Of a DNA stretch of 64,000 nucleotides, positions 1 to 10,464 are shown one piece after another. The notes under the pieces were generated by a model that searched no databases, had not been told where the DNA came from, and was given only the letters and a program-made list of their open reading frames with translations. Made by a program: the position numbers and the translations under genes. The DNA comes from Sanderia malayensis (Eukaryota; Cnidaria; Scyphozoa; Semaeostomeae; Pelagiidae), in the NCBI GenBank assembly GCA_013076295.1, contig RQOL01000772.1, positions 4,121,087 through 4,185,086 of the forward strand. The letters are read 5' to 3'. Position 1 is the first letter of the stretch; every line of letters starts with the position of its first letter.

Positions 1-459
1 GCTGTACGTGATTTGATAATATCGGATAGAGGTGACCGGGGAAAAGCGATGTTTTGCGAATCGAAATATCATGAAATTATGGAAAATTAATATATTTTTA
101 ATGTTTTCTGAAGAAGAAATCGAAAATTTATGGGCCTAGGCAAAAAAATGGCGCTTTCCAAATATGGTATGAGATCAGTAATAAGCACAATAAATTCTGA
201 CGCTGCATCACGTGGTTTCGGCCGGAAAACCTCGGTTTGGTGCAAGTTTTGCGTCACATCAATCGATTTTTGCCGCTTTAACGTCAGAATTTATGCGGTG
301 TATGTGAGCGCGAAGCGCAAGGGAAGGCATCAATTGCTTTCAGAAACTTCACAAGTATAGTCAGAAAATCAACCGCAAATATTCAAAGAGATCTTGAGAA
401 ATATTCTCTGAGATACTTTGCTGTATAACGTCATACCATATTGGTATTACACTGTAACG
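1..459. other. Upstream region of creatine kinase gene
   Basis: No convincing gene is seen here. It is AT-rich DNA ahead of the creatine kinase start codon and presumably contains that gene's promoter and 5' UTR. A 76-codon open frame at 130-360 shows no domain, signal peptide or splice support, so I do not call it a gene. Confidence 0.5.
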
Positions 460-2926
460 ATGGCATCGTTTATGAAGAACTTTGCAACGGGCAAGGTGCT
501 CAAGGCCGCCGCCGCGTCTCTTGGTGCCGCCGTGACTGGCTACAAAGTCAAGACCCAGTTCTTCGGAGATGAAACAAAATGCGCCAATGGTCGCGCTGCC
601 TACCAGAAGTTCCCCGCATCTAGTGACTTTCCCGATTTGAGAAAGCACAATAACTGCATGGCTAGCCATTTAACAACAAGCTTGTATAAAAAGCTTCGTG
701 ATTTGGTGAGTTTATTTTCCGTCATGTTGATTAAAAGAAATGTTGCGGATGCTTGTATGTTACAGTCTAATAGTTAATAGAAATGTTAGAATGTGGCGTT
801 GAGGCAGAAACTTGAGTTAGACAATTTGAAGGGGTGCAGCCAGGGCTGCAGCCCGTAGATTTTCCTGGTCACTTTAGTTAGAGAAGCTGGAGGGGTACAG
901 TAATGGGGTGCAGCGCGATCTGATGCCATGAACGTATTAGATAGAACTTTTTTAATAGAGAGCAAGGGCAAACATTTGTATTAGAGAGGGTGAAAGGTGC
1001 ACTATAATTAGACAAATACATTAAAAATTAAGGGCAGACGAGAGGGGTATGTTGGTATGTTTTAGAATAGAAAGGTGAATGATAAGGATGGTAAGACATA
1101 GAGCAAATGATAGATTACTAAGATAGAGAGAGAGGGGGGAGGTAAAAAGGTGCAATATAAGAGAAAAAGGGTGTGGATGTCTAGGTTTCATAGTTATAAG
1201 AGAAATATTTCAGCTAGGGGATGTAGTTGGAGGTAATAGTAAATAGAAATCAGACAGGGTAGTTGAATATTACTTTGCAATTAGGAAACCCCATCTGGCT
1301 ACACCCTTGATCAAGCCATCCAAACCGGAGTGGACAATCCTGGCCATCCATTCATCACTACCGTTGGCATCGTTGCTGGCGATGAGGAAAGTTACGAGGT
1401 GTTCAATGAACTCATGGACCCGATCATCGAAGAGAGACACAACGGGTTCAAGAAGACCGACATCCATGTCACCGACTTGGACGCCTCCAAGATCAAAGGA
1501 GGCAACTTTGATGAGAACTACGTGCTTTCGTCACGTTGCCGCACTGGCCGATCCATCAAGAACTACAGCCTGCCTCCACACTGCACCAGAGCCGAACGCA
1601 GAGAGGTGGAGCGCGTTGTCAAGAATGCTCTTGACAATCTCAGTGGTACGTTAATAGTTTATTAACTGAGATTATTTATAGCTTCTAAATCCTATATGTG
1701 GGTAGGAGCTTTATTGTCATGCCACTGTTGTTATATTTATTGTTCTTTTTTGCCTGCAGGAGAGATGAGTGGCACGTATTATCCATTGAAGGATATGACA
1801 GAAGATGAGCAAAATCAATTGATCGACGATCATTTTCTGTTCGACAAGCCAGTGTCTCCCTTGCTCACCTGCGCCGGCATGGCCCGCGACTGGCCCGATG
1901 CACGTGGCATCTGGCACAATGACAAGAAGAACTTTCTCGTTTGGGTCAACGAGGAGGACCACACCCGTGTCATCTCGATGGAGAAGGGTGGCAACATGAA
2001 GCGTGTCTTCGAGAGATTCTGCGACGGCTTGAAGAAGGTCGAAGACAACATCAAGAAAGAGGGAGAGGGATTCATGTGGTCCAAACATCTTGGCTACATC
2101 CTCACTTGCCCATCGAACCTCGGTACTGGACTTAGGGCCGGAGTTCACGTCAAGCTGCCTCATCTTGCCAAGGTAACGTTATTGATCATTCCACTCGCTA
2201 CAATACTCTGGCAACACAGTGTGTGTTTCTATGAGGAATGGTTCTTGGAGAGATTGATACTTTGGCACGGTTTTGAGAGGTCAAAGGGGTATAGCAACGA
2301 GTGTAGCTTTACTTTACATTGTATCATGATCTCTATAAGTCGAGGTAGAAAGATTGCAAGGTTTCTTTTTGCTTTTATTAAAGTACAATATCTTTATTTT
2401 TAATCATTTCAGCACGAGAAGTTTGGCAGACTCCTCGAACATTTGCGGCTGCAAAAGAGAGGAACTGGTAAGTTAACGTTGAATATATTTTGATCAATGT
2501 TTTGCTTCATATATTTGGTCACTATATGACGATTTATATGTGTTGATTTGCCTTTTGTTATCAGGTGGTGTCGATACCGCTGCAGTTGGTGGCACCTTCG
2601 ACATCTCCAACCTCGATCGTCTTGGATTCTCAGAAGTGAGTAGTTGAGCTTCGTATTCGTTTATTGATGTATCTCCCACTTTTCTTCTTTTCTTGGCAAG
2701 GTGTACTATCAATGAAGCATCACAATGTTTTAACTTGTTTTTTAGTCCTTTTACATGGCTGTAAGTATTGCATTGCGTAGTGGCAGGTTTCTGATGGTCT
2801 GTTTCTTGTTTCCAGGTCCAACTGGTGCAGAAAGTGGTCGACGGTGTAAACACCTTGATCGACTTTGAGAAGAAACTGGAGAAAGGGGAGAAGATTGAAG
2901 ATCTTCTTCCCAAGAGTCTCCAGTAA
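460..2926 (+). CDS. Mitochondrial-type creatine kinase, six exons, complete
   Basis: ATP:guanidino phosphotransferase that reversibly transfers phosphate between ATP and creatine. Exons 460-705, 1285-1645, 1760-2172, 2413-2467, 2565-2635 and 2816-2926 join in phase to give 418 aa. The N-terminal 30 or so residues ([20 protein letters not shown]...) are basic and Ala-rich with no acidic residue, as expected for a mitochondrial transit peptide, and the total length fits mitochondrial creatine kinases. Family landmarks follow in order: [20 protein letters not shown], the [19 protein letters not shown] phosphate-binding region, [26 protein letters not shown], and [13 protein letters not shown] with the reactive cysteine near residue 319. 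The C-terminal half carries [15 protein letters not shown] rather than arginine kinase is inferred from overall similarity. The start at 460 is chosen because the frame upstream of it contains no transit-like sequence. The gene stands alone and its neighbour NIF3L1 is unrelated. Confidence 0.95.
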
Positions 2927-3020
2927 GAACAGTGCAGCATGCCGGGCTCAGCAATTTGTAATGTAATGCGAGTTTGTTTGTCTTGTGTTTTTGTGTTTGA
3001 AAAATCGAGAAAAAAACAAA

Positions 3021-3210
3021 AAAATTTAATATAGAAGAAAATCCAAAAAAATTTAATATAGAAAAAAATCCAAAAAAAGTTTATATAGAAGAAAATCCAA
3101 AAAATATATGTGTTTGTCATGTCATGTGCTGTCCTGTTTGTGTCTTGTTGGTGTTAAAAATGAAAAAAATCCAAAAAAATAATATATAGAAGAAAATACC
3201 AAAAATATCA
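3021..3210. repeat. AT-rich tandem repeat, about 27-bp unit
   Basis: The unit is approximately 'gaaaatccaaaaaa' followed by 'tttaatatagaa'. It recurs about four times between 3021 and 3110, and a further diverged copy lies at about 3160-3210. It sits just after the creatine kinase stop codon, so it may be in the 3' UTR. Confidence 0.7.
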
Positions 3211-4962
3211 GGGGGGAAGCAAATGCAAAAGTGAAAGGGCCATTATTTGTGAAAAGGATAGTATTTTGGTTGTTTTTGTTCAAGCTTCGCATTTTAGTTA
3301 CTACGTCTGTTAAGTAAACACTATCCTTAAAATCTCGAGCTTTTCTTCTGATTTATAAGATTTGTTGATTAATTACGGAGGTGTGGTTGGTGGTCGTTGA
3401 CTGTACATTGTTTTAAGTTGAGTTCAGGGGATAACTCCTTGGAAATGTTCAGTTTTCGATTATCAGCAATTCTGATGTAATTTTTCAATGAATCTTTATT
3501 TATATAGGGCTTGTACATCTCTGACTTTGGTCTTTATCCACTGTGGGCTAGGTTTGGCTTGCGTCTTGAAGCCTGTATTGGTTGGATGCTCTCGGTTGAG
3601 CTTTGGGGAAAGTTTCTGCAGGTATCCGAGTCCGACCATTACAGTGTGGATTGTACAAGCCTTGTCTGGTTTGTGGTGGAATAAAGTCCATGTCCACACT
3701 CACCTTGAACTTGCTGTTTCTGCATTAATAATACCTTCAGACTGCTTTGCTTTTCTACCTATCTACAGCCTTCGATTCTCTTTCCGTCTGCGTAAATAAT
3801 TAAAGTGCCAGTGTTTGCAAGGATAGTTGAAATCCTATTGTTTGAGTGGGTGTTTGACTTTGTATGGGTCTTGCATTTTGCTTCTCTTCTTGTCTGAATT
3901 CATTTAGGAAACATAAAATATTAATTCAAATGCTATTGAAGTCGTCGAACTTCAATTAGCAATGGCTACTGCACCATTTGATCTTTCTTTCATCTTGTTG
4001 TTTTCTCGGTTTATCAAACCATTTGGCATGTCAGTTGCTAGGTAATTTTCAACTGACTCGATCAATTTTCAACTGAAATTATAAAATACGTTTATCGATA
4101 TCATACTAGGGACCTAAGTTGTTTGTGTTTTGTGTTTTGTGTTTGTGTATTGCTGAGCCCGGCTTAAAATAAAACTGTAATGTACTTTGTGTGTGAAAAT
4201 ATGTGTATAAATATATTTGTGAATGATATGTGTTAGTGATATCGATAAAAGCTGACTTTTTGTCATTTGGTATACTGCAACGCGAGTGCCTTATAGGTAA
4301 AGGTATGTAGATATACTTTATCAATTTCTATTGATATCTTACGTGCTTTATTGCTACAAAAATGGTGCAGTTTCTCCTCTGTAGCAATAGCCTGGCATTT
4401 AACTTCTTTCATCACTTTTTAACATGTATAATTTCGACATTCAAACGACACCAAAGGCAAAATTAACTTAAACATCTGGTCTCTTTAACTGCTTCATAGT
4501 ACAACTCAGCCTCTGTTTAATGACATCCTGATGTGTTGTGGGATATTTGGTTTCCATCGAGCCTCTCTAAACCAAACTTTCTACCACTTTTCTCGTAATT
4601 CAATGTTCCTGCAGTCTTATATGTTCTACACACACAACACTATTGCCAACAAACACTTGTTTGGCTTAACTTTTATTATGTATAGACTATGCTATTTATT
4701 CAACTTGCATTGAAAGCCTTTTTAATTGCATAGATTCAGCAATATATGCATGGATAACAATTAGTAGAAGACAACTGGCTATCATTCAATAAGCGATAAT
4801 AATATACGACGCCTTGTTTTGAAATATCTTGCATTATTAATGCATCGGCAAGTCGGTATCGGTAATGCTTGTTGCACCATTGAACTTTGGATCTTCAGTT
4901 GTTGACCTGGGCTGGGTTGAACTCTCATTCTCTCATTCTCTCATGTATATAAGATTATCTTG

Positions 4963-5082
4963 AATCCTATCTCTATGATTGTGCCGCTAAAAGTGTGCGA
5001 GCATGCGCAGTAATCCTAACGCTAACCCTAATCATCACACCAGACACTGTGAACTTTAATGCCTCATCATAGAGATAGGATT
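4963..5082. repeat. Inverted-repeat element with 17-bp arms
   Basis: The arm at 4963-4979 (aatcctatctctatgat) is the exact reverse complement of 5066-5082. The roughly 86-bp centre contains a telomere-like run (ctaacgctaaccctaatc) at about 5016-5033. A further partial copy of the arm (acctatctctatgaa) follows at about 5091-5105. It looks like a small non-autonomous foldback or MITE-like insertion. Confidence 0.6.
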
Positions 5083-5409
5083 ATCTAAAAACCTATCTCT
5101 ATGAATGAGTCTACACAATGCACCATTTTTTAATGAACTCGAGCCAGTGCCTTGCCTCGCACTTTCGTCTTTTCGTCCGTCGATCAATGATATAAAGCTT
5201 TATGTCATGGTTCCCGACGTCATTGTTTGAAAAAGAGGTAAAAACATTATGGCAGCTGTGTTGTTGATGATGCACACGTGGTGGTTGTTGAAGTGGAGTG
5301 ATGGTTGGTAAGATTTGCTGGGCTAAGTTTTAGATCAATACTTTTAAAAAACAAGACATTACATTTTCCTAACCATACATCAAGAGCAGCTAGAGTTTTT
5401 AGAGCAGGG

Positions 5410-7073
5410 ATGAGCTCAAAAAACGAGGGATTGTTTCTAGAAGATGTTATCAAACATCTCAAAAAGTTTGCCTCGACCAGTCTAGCTGAAGGCTGGGACA
5501 ACGTTGGCCTACTCGTGGAGCCGTCAGGACCTCATAAAGTTAAGAAGATACTGCTAACAAATGACCTCACACAATCAGTTATGCGTGAATCGGTTGATAA
5601 ATCAGTTGATATGATTATATCGTACCATCCACCAATATTCAAGCCTTTGAAGCGACTTTGCCAGGGTAATTGGAAAGAACGATTGATAACTCAATCGATT
5701 GAAAATCGGATTGCGATTTACTCGCCACATACGTGTTTTGATGCAGTCAAGGGGGGTGTAAATGACTGGCTATTATTATGTTTCGGAGACGGTAAAGTAT
5801 GTCCGATAACACCGTCGTTTCATTCAGAAATTTCCCCTGACAAACCGGGCAGTTGCTATAAAATCAGTATCAAGTACTACTCACACGAAGATGATTTCAC
5901 TCAATTAAGACAGAGCTTGGAGCAATCCAAAAATATCATAAACATTGATGTGACTTTGCAGTTTCAAGACAGGTATCACAGCTTGTAGCTTTACTGTCAA
6001 ACATTCTTAGGTTCCGTGTAAGAGCCTATCCATTCCAACCACTGGTCAAATCCCTTTCAATGCAATATGCTTGTGCTTGTTTTTTTCTGCTTAGAAAACT
6101 TGAAAATCTATGTCTCATAGGTGTATGCTACACATATATGTGTTGCCAGTTGAAACTGTCCTTGCAGAAGTATGCAGCATAATACAACAAGATAGCATGG
6201 CAGCCAACAAGACCATAGAGGTTGTCAAATTGGACAAGGTAAAGAAATTTTCAAACATTCTTTAATCCAAAGACATTTCTTTGAGCCATAGCTGTATGAT
6301 ACCAGAGAAATCTGAGTCTTTCTGTGTGTAAACGATGGCAGCATAACTCATAAAAGTTGCTTTGCTTAGCTTCCATTGTCTGGCTATGGTATGGGTCGCA
6401 TTATCCAACTCAACACAAGAATCACAATTGAGGATGTGATCAATAAAGTAAAGCAACACTTGGGAATACCCCACTTAAGACTTGCCATTGCAAGAAAGGC
6501 ATCTTTACAAAAGAAGGTAGGCTGATATATCTACAGTCAGCTCTTTTTAATTCGAACACCCTGGGGAAGCGTGAAAATGTTCGAATTACAAAAAGTCCGA
6601 ATTATAGAGGTTTTTTTTATAAGAGTTGGTTTATCAGTGATCCTTGAAGGGACGGAGAATTTCGTTCGAATTAGATAGAGTTCGAATTACACGAATTACA
6701 ACTATACTGATTTGTCTGTATTTACTTTAGCTAGATATGTTCCAGTGCAAAACTGAGAGAAAGCCCGGGATACAGCCGTTTTCCAATGAGAACCTATTGT
6801 TGTTTCTTACAGGTTGAAAGAATAGCCGTTTGTGCTGGTTCTGGGGGAAGCTTGCTGAACGGTGTCAACGCTGATGTTTACGTGACGGGGGAGATGTCGC
6901 ATCATGACGTGTTGCATGCAACAGAGAGCGGCAGGACGGTGCTACTGTGCGAGCATACGAACACTGAAAGAGGATACTTAAAGACTCTCACCTCTTTGAT
7001 GACAGACTGGTTCGAAGGACAGGTTATTGTTGAAACGTCTGAAGAAGATAGAGACCCATTGGTTGTTGTTTAA
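5410..7073 (+). CDS. NIF3L1: NIF3L1 homologue (NIF3/DUF34 family), four exons, complete
   Basis: Member of the NIF3/DUF34 family, a conserved toroid-forming metal-binding protein of uncertain biochemical role. Exons 5410-5972, 6121-6238, 6370-6516 and 6813-7073 join in phase to 362 aa, close to the vertebrate length of about 377. Diagnostic stretches are SLAEGWDNVGLLVEPSGPHK, IISYHPPIF (metal-binding His), YSPHTCFDAVKGGVNDWL, CAGSGGSLL, TGEMSHHDVL (His pair), CEHTNTERGYL and a C-terminal DRDPLVVV. The ATG at 5410 is the first in-frame methionine. The frame stays open upstream only to a stop at 5299, so a longer N-terminus would need a non-ATG start. Intron 3 carries a MITE-like insertion at 6532-6720. 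The identification is firm. Confidence 0.95.
6532..6720. mobile_element. MITE-like insertion, family A copy 1
   Basis: Lies in NIF3L1 intron 3. Its 189 bp are nearly identical in layout to 58121-58309, also exactly 189 bp, and it begins TACAGTCA and ends TCTGTA. Internal motifs attcgaacaccctggggaag, ataagagttggtt and gatccttgaagggac are shared by both copies. Terminal inverted repeats beginning TACAGT with a possible TA duplication are typical of Tc1/mariner or pogo-derived MITEs. Confidence 0.8.
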
Positions 7074-7453
7074 TTGATGGATTGACATTCCCCCAGATAA
7101 CGGAGCCACCTGCAATGAAAACAAAGCCACTTTGAACATTTGCACGGGGGCTATGCTTGAACATTGTGCTATCGTTATTAAAAACTGCTTGTAAAGATGA
7201 TTAGCCTGTCATATTACTTGTTAAGTCAAACAAATTTTTTCGCTGCTATTGACATTTCCATGGCAATTGTCTACTGATTGTTAAGCATGCGCAAAACATG
7301 TGTTTAAACTTAGCGTACGTAAAGAGTGTTGACCGTGGATTACTGTGATTAATTGGCAAGATCAAATTCTTGCCGCTTATTAAACCGCGTCTTTATTAAC
7401 TTGCTACAGTTGGAAATAGGCAGCATGATGCAGTTGCTTGTTAAAGCGCAGAC
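7074..7453. other. Intergenic, NIF3L1 to secreted protein gene
   Basis: Nothing recognisable. It must hold the 3' UTR of NIF3L1 and the promoter of the next gene. Confidence 0.4.
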
Positions 7454-9225
7454 ATGCTAGCTGTCTTGGTTCTACAGCTTTTTGCGTTAACAACAATATG
7501 CTGCATCGATGATCAGAGAGAAGATACTGCAGACATGCTTAAAGTCGATGCTGAGGAGCTTCGAAGCTGTAATTACAAATTTATTATATAATATACAATT
7601 AATATAATGTATAAACGTACATTTAATCATGTATATGCGTTTAATAAAGTCACTCAAGTAGCGTTTGGTTTATTTCAAGGGCTGAAAAGATTCAAGGAAG
7701 ACCCATTCTTCGCGCAAACTAACCGCAATAACGCTTCTTGCGATAAAGATGCAAGCATAAAGGAGAAAAGGGAGTCAAACGATGCATTGGATGATGAATT
7801 AGAACGTATTCGTAAAGATGTTTTCCATTCGACTATTCAGTTGTTTCCGGCAGACGAAATCGTTATACAGGCAATGTACTCTCTTTTCAGCAGCAATGGT
7901 GTACTCAAAAAGGAAGGTTTTACAGGCTGGGGGTGGGTATATTATTCCCTAAATATATATGCAAAAATATATCTCAATGTGGTATAGAATGCACGCAGCA
8001 ATGGTGCTGCATTGCTCGGGATATATGAAATATTGTACCTCGAGCATTCTGGGGAGATCGTGAAAATGTTTGAGTTTTCGAGCAATTTTTGCCAGTGTTT
8101 GTCCGTTGGAAGTTGTTGAGAGAGCAGGCTTTTATTAAAATTTCTTTCAATTTGGTGAGAGCGCTTTGTGATTAGTGCTCGCAAGTCGCATGCAAGTATC
8201 AACAGACATGTAAGAACGTCAACCTGCTTCTTTGACGAACCTGCTTTTTTGCATTAAACAGTAGGAGAGAAATGAATCACTTGTTCAAAAACAATGGTAT
8301 ACCAGCTTATACTAATGTTATATCGGAGAGGGTTATATACCATAGCATTGTATACCAGTCTCTACTGATATTCTATCGGGAGGGTTATATACCATAGCGT
8401 TGTACACCAGTCTTATTTGACATTGTATCGGGAGGGTTATATACCATAGCATCGTATACCGGTCTCTACTGACATTGTATCGGGAAGGTTATATACCATA
8501 GCATTGTATGCCAGTTGTTATTGACATTGTATCGGGAGGGTTATATACCATAGCATTGTATACCAGTCTCTACTGACATTGTATCGGGAGGGTTGTATAT
8601 CATAGCATTGTATACAAGTCTCTACTGACATTGTATCGGGAGGGTTATATACCATAGCATTGTATACCAGTCTTTATTGACATTGTATCGGGAGGGTTAT
8701 TACAATAGCATTGTATACCAGTTTCTACTGACATTGTATCGGGAGGGTTATATACCATAGCATTGTATACCAGTCTCTACTGACATTGTGTCGGACCATA
8801 GCATTGTAAAACAGTCTTAATTGACATTGTATACCTATTGTACTATCCTATTCTGTTTACTAAGGCATATAAAAAGGGATGGCAGAGGAATGATGATGTG
8901 GACTCGCGCTTTCAGCAATGAAAAAGACCTCCTCCACAGCTTGAACAGGTCAGCTGGACTGCATCTGACAAGTCTGCAAGTCGCAATTGGAGACATGGAC
9001 CCAGATAAGCCATTAATTGCAGTCGCTAACTACATCCTGAGCGTGCATGACTTGAATAGACTCAAAAACTGGCTGACAGAGAAGTTCAATGCCAATGGAG
9101 AGCATGTTCGTCACACTCTGCAAAATAATCGAACAATGCTTATCATTGAGTATTATTGTTGTTCCCAAACTAACAATGATCTATTGAAGCCTTACTATGG
9201 AACAATTAAAGTCAAGGTTGGGTAG
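7454..9225 (+). CDS. Unrecognised secreted protein, three exons
   Basis: I do not recognise this family. Exons 7454-7568, 7650-7932 and 8865-9225 join in matching phase (1, then 2) with GTAATT and GTGGGT donors to give 252 aa. The N-terminus MLAVLVLQLFALTTICC is a clear signal peptide, followed by an acidic stretch (DDQREDTADMLKVDAEEL). The middle part is helical and charged (KEKRESNDALDDELERIRKD), with an NAS sequon just before a lone cysteine. The last exon contains HLTSLQVAIGDMDPDKP, NRLKNWLTEKFNANGEH and a cysteine pair in EYYCCSQTN. It is probably a small soluble secreted protein; no catalytic motif is visible. The model rests on phase-compatible splicing rather than homology. The second donor is the least certain point: GTATAT four bases downstream is an alternative, but only in another phase. 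Confidence 0.55.
8290..8845. repeat. 52-bp satellite, about ten copies
   Basis: The unit runs 'accatagcattgtataccag', 'tctctactgacattgtatcg', 'ggagggttatat'. The 'catagc' landmark recurs at 8341, 8393 and 8445 and then about every 52 bp to about 8797, with 5-15% divergence and a shortened last unit. The array lies inside intron 2 of the secreted-protein gene and ends about 20 bp before the acceptor of exon 3. Confidence 0.9.
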
Positions 9226-10464
9226 TAGCTAATTCATGTAGTTCAGCAAGTAGAGTGTGGAATATTGCTGTGTTGATGAATTGCTATCCGATTTATCTAT
9301 TGTCGTGTTATTGATATGTGCAAACAAAGGGAACTCGCAATTGCTAATACAGGGAAGTTCCTGTATTTTCACGATGCCAGGTACCAAAAAAGACATTGAA
9401 ATGAATTTGAAGAATGCAAGACTGAAGAGGATCGTAATGATTATCTGTTTGACAAGCCCAGAGTAAATAAGTTCGCAGTTATCTCCTTGGGAAGCCGTCC
9501 TTCCTCTTCTTGTGGAAACAAATACTTCATTTCATGCGTTCTAGCATTTTGGAGGATGACTTTTGGAGGAGCCACAATATTTTCTGACCGATGTTTCATG
9601 GACGTTTCTTGCAATAAACCTCTGCGTTCATCTGATAAGCAATCAATCTTTTCTTGTTTCTAAATATCATTAGGCACAATTTTGGCCATGGCAACCACAG
9701 ACCAGTAAGGAGCCTCTATTTCGGTACGGTACAAAAACATATACCCGAAATCATTTGCGAAATGGTGAGGTTTGTTTCTGACAGTTGGTCAATTTCGGAC
9801 TTTTATGCCTATTGTATAGTTAATTACCAGCCAATGGCTACTGTAACAATTCCTGCTACCCCTCCCTTCATACTCCCTTACTTGGATCTTTCACATATAC
9901 CTACACCATAGTACTATATGATACGACTGCTCTGCTTCCAAGCGAGATTTGTGGAAAGTTATTTTGTTGCTTGAACCGGTTCTGGTTAAACGTGAAATCA
10001 AAGCGATGATCCTTAAACCACCAGTAAGAAAGTTAATCTCAGAGATTTACTCTGACGCTGAGCCTATCTAAAGAACAACTTGTCTTTACAAACCCAACAA
10101 CTAGCTAATTAAATTACTTTAGCATAACTTTATTAAAATTATAATCAAGGTCACTATAACTACCCACGATAGCCTCTTCTGGGTCGCTGCAAGGCAGCTA
10201 CGAAATAGCATCACGTGACGATTCATTATGGCTCAGATGGCGCACATCAGGCTTGAATTTTAATTTTTCTGAGCGAGTGACCCCTTTGTCTAGACCTACT
10301 CTGCCACCAGCCGTTTGAATTAGATTTGGCTTGCTACCATTTCAAGCCGAAATGGACAGGAGATGTTGAACTGCTATGGTTAATAGAAGGCCTATGGTTA
10401 ATGTTGACTGCGCACTTAGATAGATCGAATTGTTTTACTCTATTCCTCTGCGAGCGATAAGGAA
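9226..10464. other. Intergenic, secreted protein to SVOP-like gene
   Basis: No gene is supported. Small open frames at 9257-9466 and 9654-9911 lack start context, splice support or recognisable sequence. Confidence 0.4.

Larger units (their letters stand above)
2927..5409. other. Intergenic, creatine kinase to NIF3L1
   Basis: No coding region is supported. It begins with the creatine kinase 3' UTR, then AT-rich sequence containing a short tandem repeat (3021-3210) and an inverted-repeat element (4963-5082). Small open frames in both strands lack splice or domain support. Confidence 0.5.

Noticed and set aside
130..360. 76-codon open frame near the left edge
   Set aside because: No recognisable motif, signal or splice context; length expected by chance.
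2494..3120. 208-codon minus-strand open frame with Phe/Ile repeats
   Set aside because: It covers creatine kinase exons 5-6 in antisense plus the AT-rich tandem repeat.
5016..5033. Interstitial telomere repeat
   Set aside because: Only about three degenerate units; too short to claim a true interstitial telomere.
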